Positions 6,449 to 9,379 of a stretch of 9,379 nt of DNA are shown here, in pieces. Under the pieces are notes generated by a model, which worked only from the letters and a program-made list of their open reading frames with translations, had not been told where the DNA came from and did no database searches. The stretch lies in NCBI GenBank assembly GCA_927911695.1, contig CAKMQO010000213.1:1-9379 (forward strand). The letters run 5' to 3'. Within the stretch, counting starts at the first letter, position 1. Each line of letters begins with the position of its first letter. The position numbers were made by a program, and so were the translations under genes. The DNA is from an uncultured Gemella sp. (lineage in GTDB: Bacteria > Bacillota > Bacilli > Staphylococcales > Gemellaceae).

Positions 6449-7814
6449 ATGTATTATATTAGACGAAATAATAAGTATCTGTTCTTGGTGACTGATTTAA
6501 TAGCCTTATCTTTAGCTTACATTTTTAGTTTTGATTTTCAAACAGAACCAAAAGATAATTTATATTTCTTTATCGTTTTAAATGTTATTGGTATTCTTGT
6601 GGCACTTATGTCAGAAGAATACTGGACAATATCAGAAAGAGGTTATCTTAAAGAACTTAAGGCAACGACAATATATGTACTTAAAGTGGTATCATTATTC
6701 ACCTTATTTTTAGTAATATTTAAGCGTAAAGACTTCTTTGAGTTAATTAAGAGTTTTTGAATTGATTATTTATTTAGTTCTAGCATTTATTTTTATTTAT
6801 TGTGTGAGAACTATCTCTAAAAGAATAAATAATCGCTATCGTGATGATAGTCGTAATATCATTATATTGTCTGATTTTTGTGATTTAGAAACAATAGGGG
6901 AATTACCTAGTAACTATCAAGTACTAGCATATGCGAATAATTCAGATGAATATATGTATAACGCTAAGCCTGTCGTTCATAATATTTCGGAGATTAGAGA
7001 TTTTTTATCTCAGCATAAAGTTGATGAGATATATGCTAACTTATCATCACAGACAGATTTGGTAGAAATATTTAGGATTTTTGAAGTGTTAGGTATTCCG
7101 ACAAAGATTAATATTACACCTATAATAAAAGAAGTTGGAGCGAATACTGCGGTAACTTTCCAAGGGGATAATATTTACCTAACATCAGCGATAAAAATAG
7201 CAACATTACGTCAGGTAATTCTGAAGAGGGTTATGGATATAGCCGTTTCAATAGTAGGAATATTATTGACGATTATTGTAGGGATAATCATATTACCAAT
7301 AGTGAAAATACAAGCGCCAGGACCACTTATTTTTACTCAAACGAGAATAGGGCAAAATGGTAAGAAGTTTAAAATATACAAATTTAGAAGTATGTATATG
7401 GACGCAGAGGAAAGGAAAGTAAAACTTCTAAGTCAAAATGAGTTAGAGACAACGTTGATGTTTAAAATGGACAATGATCCTAGGGTTTTCCCATTTGGAC
7501 AGAAGCTAAGAGATTGGTCGTTGGATGAGCTTCCACAATTTATCAATGTTCTTAAAGGAGATATGAGTGTAGTAGGGACACGACCTCCGACAGTTGATGA
7601 ATATACTCAGTATGATCTTCATCATTTCAAACGTATGCAGGTAAAACCTGGTATTACTGGAATGTGGCAGGTTAGTGGAAGAAGTAACATACTTGATTTT
7701 GAAGAAGTAGTTAAGCTAGATATGAAATATATCGAAAATTGGTCGCTAAGACTAGACATAAAAATTATAATTAAAACTATACTGGTTGTCTTAAAAAGAG
7801 AGGGAAGTAAGTAA
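6449..7814 (+). CDS. wchA: WchA/CpsE-type undecaprenyl-phosphate sugar-1-phosphate transferase (one frameshift)
   Basis: This initiating membrane transferase moves a sugar 1-phosphate, in pneumococcal WchA glucose, from UDP-sugar to undecaprenyl phosphate. Removing one T from the T5 run at 6754-6758 joins frame 6449-6760 to the frame ending at 7814 and gives 454 residues, about the length of pneumococcal WchA. Four N-terminal membrane segments (about 11-28, 41-57, 74-92, 104-122) precede a soluble middle region. The catalytic C-terminal half starts at LKRVMDIAVSIVG and carries the family motifs APGPLIFTQTRIG, KIYKFRSMY, DELPQFINVLKGDMS, VGTRPPT and VKPGITGMWQVSGRS. The break lies between membrane segments three and four, so the catalytic half could still be made on its own from the TTG at 6762. 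An AAGAGGAG site precedes the start. The glucose specificity is inferred from similarity only. Confidence 0.92.
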
Positions 7815-7976
7815 TAAAGAGAAAAGTAAAAATAGGGGGTGGCTATATAAACATATACAACCACTCTTTATTAAAATAAAAAAGACTGTGTTCTGTCGCC
7901 AAACTAAAACACAGACTAATATAAGTGAATATGGATATATTAACATAAAAATTGATAAAATGGAAGTGAAAAGATA
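7815..7976. other. Non-coding gap between the conserved and the variable capsule genes
   Basis: This 162-base gap is the largest inside an otherwise tightly packed cluster. It has no credible reading frame. It contains an imperfect hairpin (GTGG 7839-7842 with CCAC 7861-7864, inner TATA 7844-7847 with TATA 7854-7857) and a stronger stem further on that looks like a terminator for the opposite strand. It may be a scar of past gene replacement at the point where serotype-specific genes begin. Confidence 0.5.
7878..7914 (-). terminator. Terminator-like hairpin reading on the minus strand
   Basis: CTGTGTT (7886-7892) pairs perfectly with AACACAG (7908-7914) around a 15-base loop. Read on the minus strand the stem is followed by TCTTTTTTATTTT, a good terminator T-run; on the plus strand it is not. 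No minus-strand gene lies nearby, so it looks like an orphan left by a lost gene or mobile element. Confidence 0.4.
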
Positions 7977-8435
7977 GTGAAATCAGATAAAGTATGTTTA
8001 GTTGGGTCGAGTGGAGGGCATTTAACACATCTATATTTGTTAAAACCTTTTTGGGAAGAAAAAGAAAGATTTTGGGTGACGTTTGGTAAAGAGGATGCCA
8101 AAAGTATTTTAGAAGATGAGAAAATGTATGAGTGCTATTTTCCTACAAATAGAAATATAAAAAACTTGATAAAAAATACATTTCTAGCAATAAAAATAAT
8201 AAGGAAAGAAAAGCCTAAGTTGATTATTTCTTCTGGTGCAGGAGTAGCTGTTCCATTTTTTTATATTGGTAAAATATTTGGAGCGAAGACTATATTTATT
8301 GAGGTGTTTGATAGGATAGACAAACCAACTATGACAGGTAAATTGGTTTATCCTGTGGCAGATATTTTTATAGTGCAGTGGGAAGAAATGAAAAAAGTTT
8401 ATCCAAAGGCTATTAATTTAGGAGGAATATTCTAA
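7977..8435 (+). CDS. wchJ: WchJ/Cps14F-like (Alg14-type) glycosyltransferase subunit
   Basis: This 152-residue protein belongs to the Alg14-like group, the membrane-associated half of a two-part glycosyltransferase. In pneumococcus serotype 14 the homologous Cps14F enhances the galactosyltransferase Cps14G. Visible features are the N-terminal GSSGGHLTHLYLLKPFW motif (about residues 10-26) and the glycine-rich SSGAGVAVPFFYIGK stretch in the middle. The start is a GTG; GGAAGTG lies about 10 bases upstream and no ATG fits. The stop overlaps the ATG of the next gene by one base (TAATG), so the two subunits are translationally coupled, as expected for partners working in a complex at the cytoplasmic membrane face. 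The gene is intact. Confidence 0.88.
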   Translation: MKSDKVCLVGSSGGHLTHLYLLKPFWEEKERFWVTFGKEDAKSILEDEKMYECYFPTNRNIKNLIKNTFLAIKIIRKEKPKLIISSGAGVAVPFFYIGKIFGAKTIFIEVFDRIDKPTMTGKLVYPVADIFIVQWEEMKKVYPKAINLGGIF

Positions 8436-8937
8436 TGATCTTTGTTACAGTAGGGACTCATGAGCAGAATTTTAATAGACTATTAAAAGAAATAGATAGT
8501 TTAGTAGAATGTGGTATTATAGCTGATGAAGTTATAGTACAAAGTGGATATTCTGATTATGAATCAGAGCATTTTAAAGAGAGTAACTTTCTAGGTTATA
8601 CTGAGATGGAGTCACTTATAGCTGATGCAAGAATAGTTATAACACACGGAGGACCAGCGACATTTATGAGCGTCTTAGCAAAAGGGAAAATCCCTATAGT
8701 AGTACCCAGACAAAAAAAATATGATGAACATGTAATGATCATCAATTAGAATTTTGTAAGAGGGTTAGTGAAAAGTATCCAATACTTGTAGTTGAAGATA
8801 TTAAGAAATTAAGAGATGTTTTAAATATTGAACAAGTGAATATAAAATTAGAAAGTAATAATAGAGAGTTTAATCGAAATTTAGAAAAACTAATAATAAA
8901 TAATTTTGGAAAGGAATTTTATGTTAAAGATAAATAA
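8435..8937 (+). CDS. wchK: WchK/Cps14G-like (Alg13-type) glycosyltransferase subunit (one frameshift)
   Basis: This is the catalytic, nucleotide-sugar-binding half of the pair, a GT28-like fold related to Alg13. The Cps14G homolog adds beta-1,4-galactose to lipid-linked glucose; the same substrate here is inferred. Motifs are MIFVTVGTHEQNFNRL at the N-terminus and ITHGGPATFMSVLAKGKIPI before a VPRQKKYDEHV segment. As written the frame ends at 8749. Adding one A at the AA pair 8734-8735 restores VNDHQLEFCKRVSEKYP and continues to a TAA at 8935-8937, 167 residues in total. The site is the one deletion among the six shifts here. The restored NDHQ segment is highly conserved in the family, so the break probably abolishes activity. 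The end overlaps the next start by 17 bases. Confidence 0.88.
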
Positions 8938-9379
8938 GCAATCGGTAGTTGGTTTTTTCTTTTCTCTGATATTTATTTTTATATTATTAGAAAAAGTATA
9001 TATGCCAAAAGAGGATATCACAGGGTCAATGAATAGAATTATTATAGGTATTCTATTCATTTTTGGAATAGTATATCGTTTTTATAGGGGGACATTGATA
9101 AATTTAATAGATATCTCAATGGTACTATCTATAGGAGTATATATTTTCTTATGGAAATATTCTGGAGACAATTCATTTGTTTATATGATGATGATTTTTA
9201 TATTATATTTAATAAAAGATATAGAAATATATAAGGAAAAGTTTTTTTTTAGCTGTATTATATTTATCGGCTTTATCATGGGAGCAGTTCAGAAAATTGA
9301 GGGTGAAGATAGAGTTACGGGCTTTCTTAATACATCGCCAACAATTTTCTCGTATATTCTTCTAATTGCTATGATTTAT
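8921..9379 (+). CDS. wzy: Polytopic membrane protein, probable Wzy polysaccharide polymerase (partial, runs off the window)
   Basis: An open frame runs from an ATG at 8921, which has GGAAAGGA just upstream and overlaps the preceding gene, to the window edge without a stop (153 codons visible). Hydrophobic segments lie near residues 9-25, 40-54, 66-79, 88-97, 109-121 and 141-153, interspersed with short charged loops. The segment RVTGFLNTSPTIFSYILL resembles the conserved R-x-G-F...P motif before a transmembrane helix in Wzy O-antigen and capsule polymerases. In a Wzy-dependent cps locus a polymerase, or sometimes the flippase, is expected here. Wzy is favoured because the N-terminus does not look like a Wzx flippase, but these proteins diverge strongly. 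A T9 run at 9242-9250 is in frame. Confidence 0.65.
   Translation, partial: MLKINKQSVVGFFFSLIFIFILLEKVYMPKEDITGSMNRIIIGILFIFGIVYRFYRGTLINLIDISMVLSIGVYIFLWKYSGDNSFVYMMMIFILYLIKDIEIYKEKFFFSCIIFIGFIMGAVQKIEGEDRVTGFLNTSPTIFSYILLIAMIY

Noticed and set aside
7886..7910. TTCTGTCGCCAAA resembling the IS6-family terminal repeat (GGTTCTGTTGCAAAG)
   Set aside because: Several mismatches, no second copy at a suitable distance and no transposase. The stem with its minus-strand T-run explains the sequence better.

Overview
The window comes from a low-GC Gram-positive bacterium. It is strongly A/T-rich, every gene has an AG-rich ribosome binding site, and the capsule genes closely follow the order and sequence of the pneumococcal cps locus. 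I suspect Gemella or a close streptococcal relative; that name is a guess from gene content and was not tested.

Layout. Positions 1-547 hold no intact gene: there is a stem-rich segment ending in a terminator-like hairpin (about 48-365), a short gene-tail remnant (367-483) and a promoter. Positions 548-1530 carry two tandem paralogous small membrane proteins of DUF4064 type, each with its own extended -10 promoter, closed by a terminator (1571-1644). Positions 1641-1912 are a regulatory gap with two perfect small hairpins and a good sigma-A type promoter (1848-1876). From 1913 to the right edge all genes lie on the + strand in one tightly packed cluster: a diacylglycerol-kinase-family lipid kinase, then cpsA (LCP ligase), cpsB (PHP tyrosine phosphatase), cpsC (chain-length and kinase adaptor), cpsD (tyrosine kinase), a WchA/CpsE-type initiating sugar transferase, a 162-base gap, a WchJ/WchK-type (Alg14/Alg13-like) glycosyltransferase pair, and the start of a polytopic membrane protein that is probably the Wzy polymerase, cut by the window edge.

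How the genes work together. The initiating transferase loads a sugar phosphate, probably glucose, on undecaprenyl phosphate. The WchJ/WchK pair adds the second sugar, probably beta-1,4-galactose. Wzy polymerises the lipid-linked units, CpsB/C/D tune polymerisation through tyrosine phosphorylation, and CpsA attaches the polymer to the wall. The lipid kinase overlaps cpsA and appears to be the first gene of the transcript.

The main oddity is that five of the eight genes in the capsule cluster are broken as written. Six single-base indels (five +1, one -1) lie in or beside A or T runs, and correcting each one restores a full-length, family-typical protein. Either the sequence has indel errors or the locus is decaying or phase-variable. 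I found no clearly new system. The best candidate for something undescribed is the structured segment at the left end.
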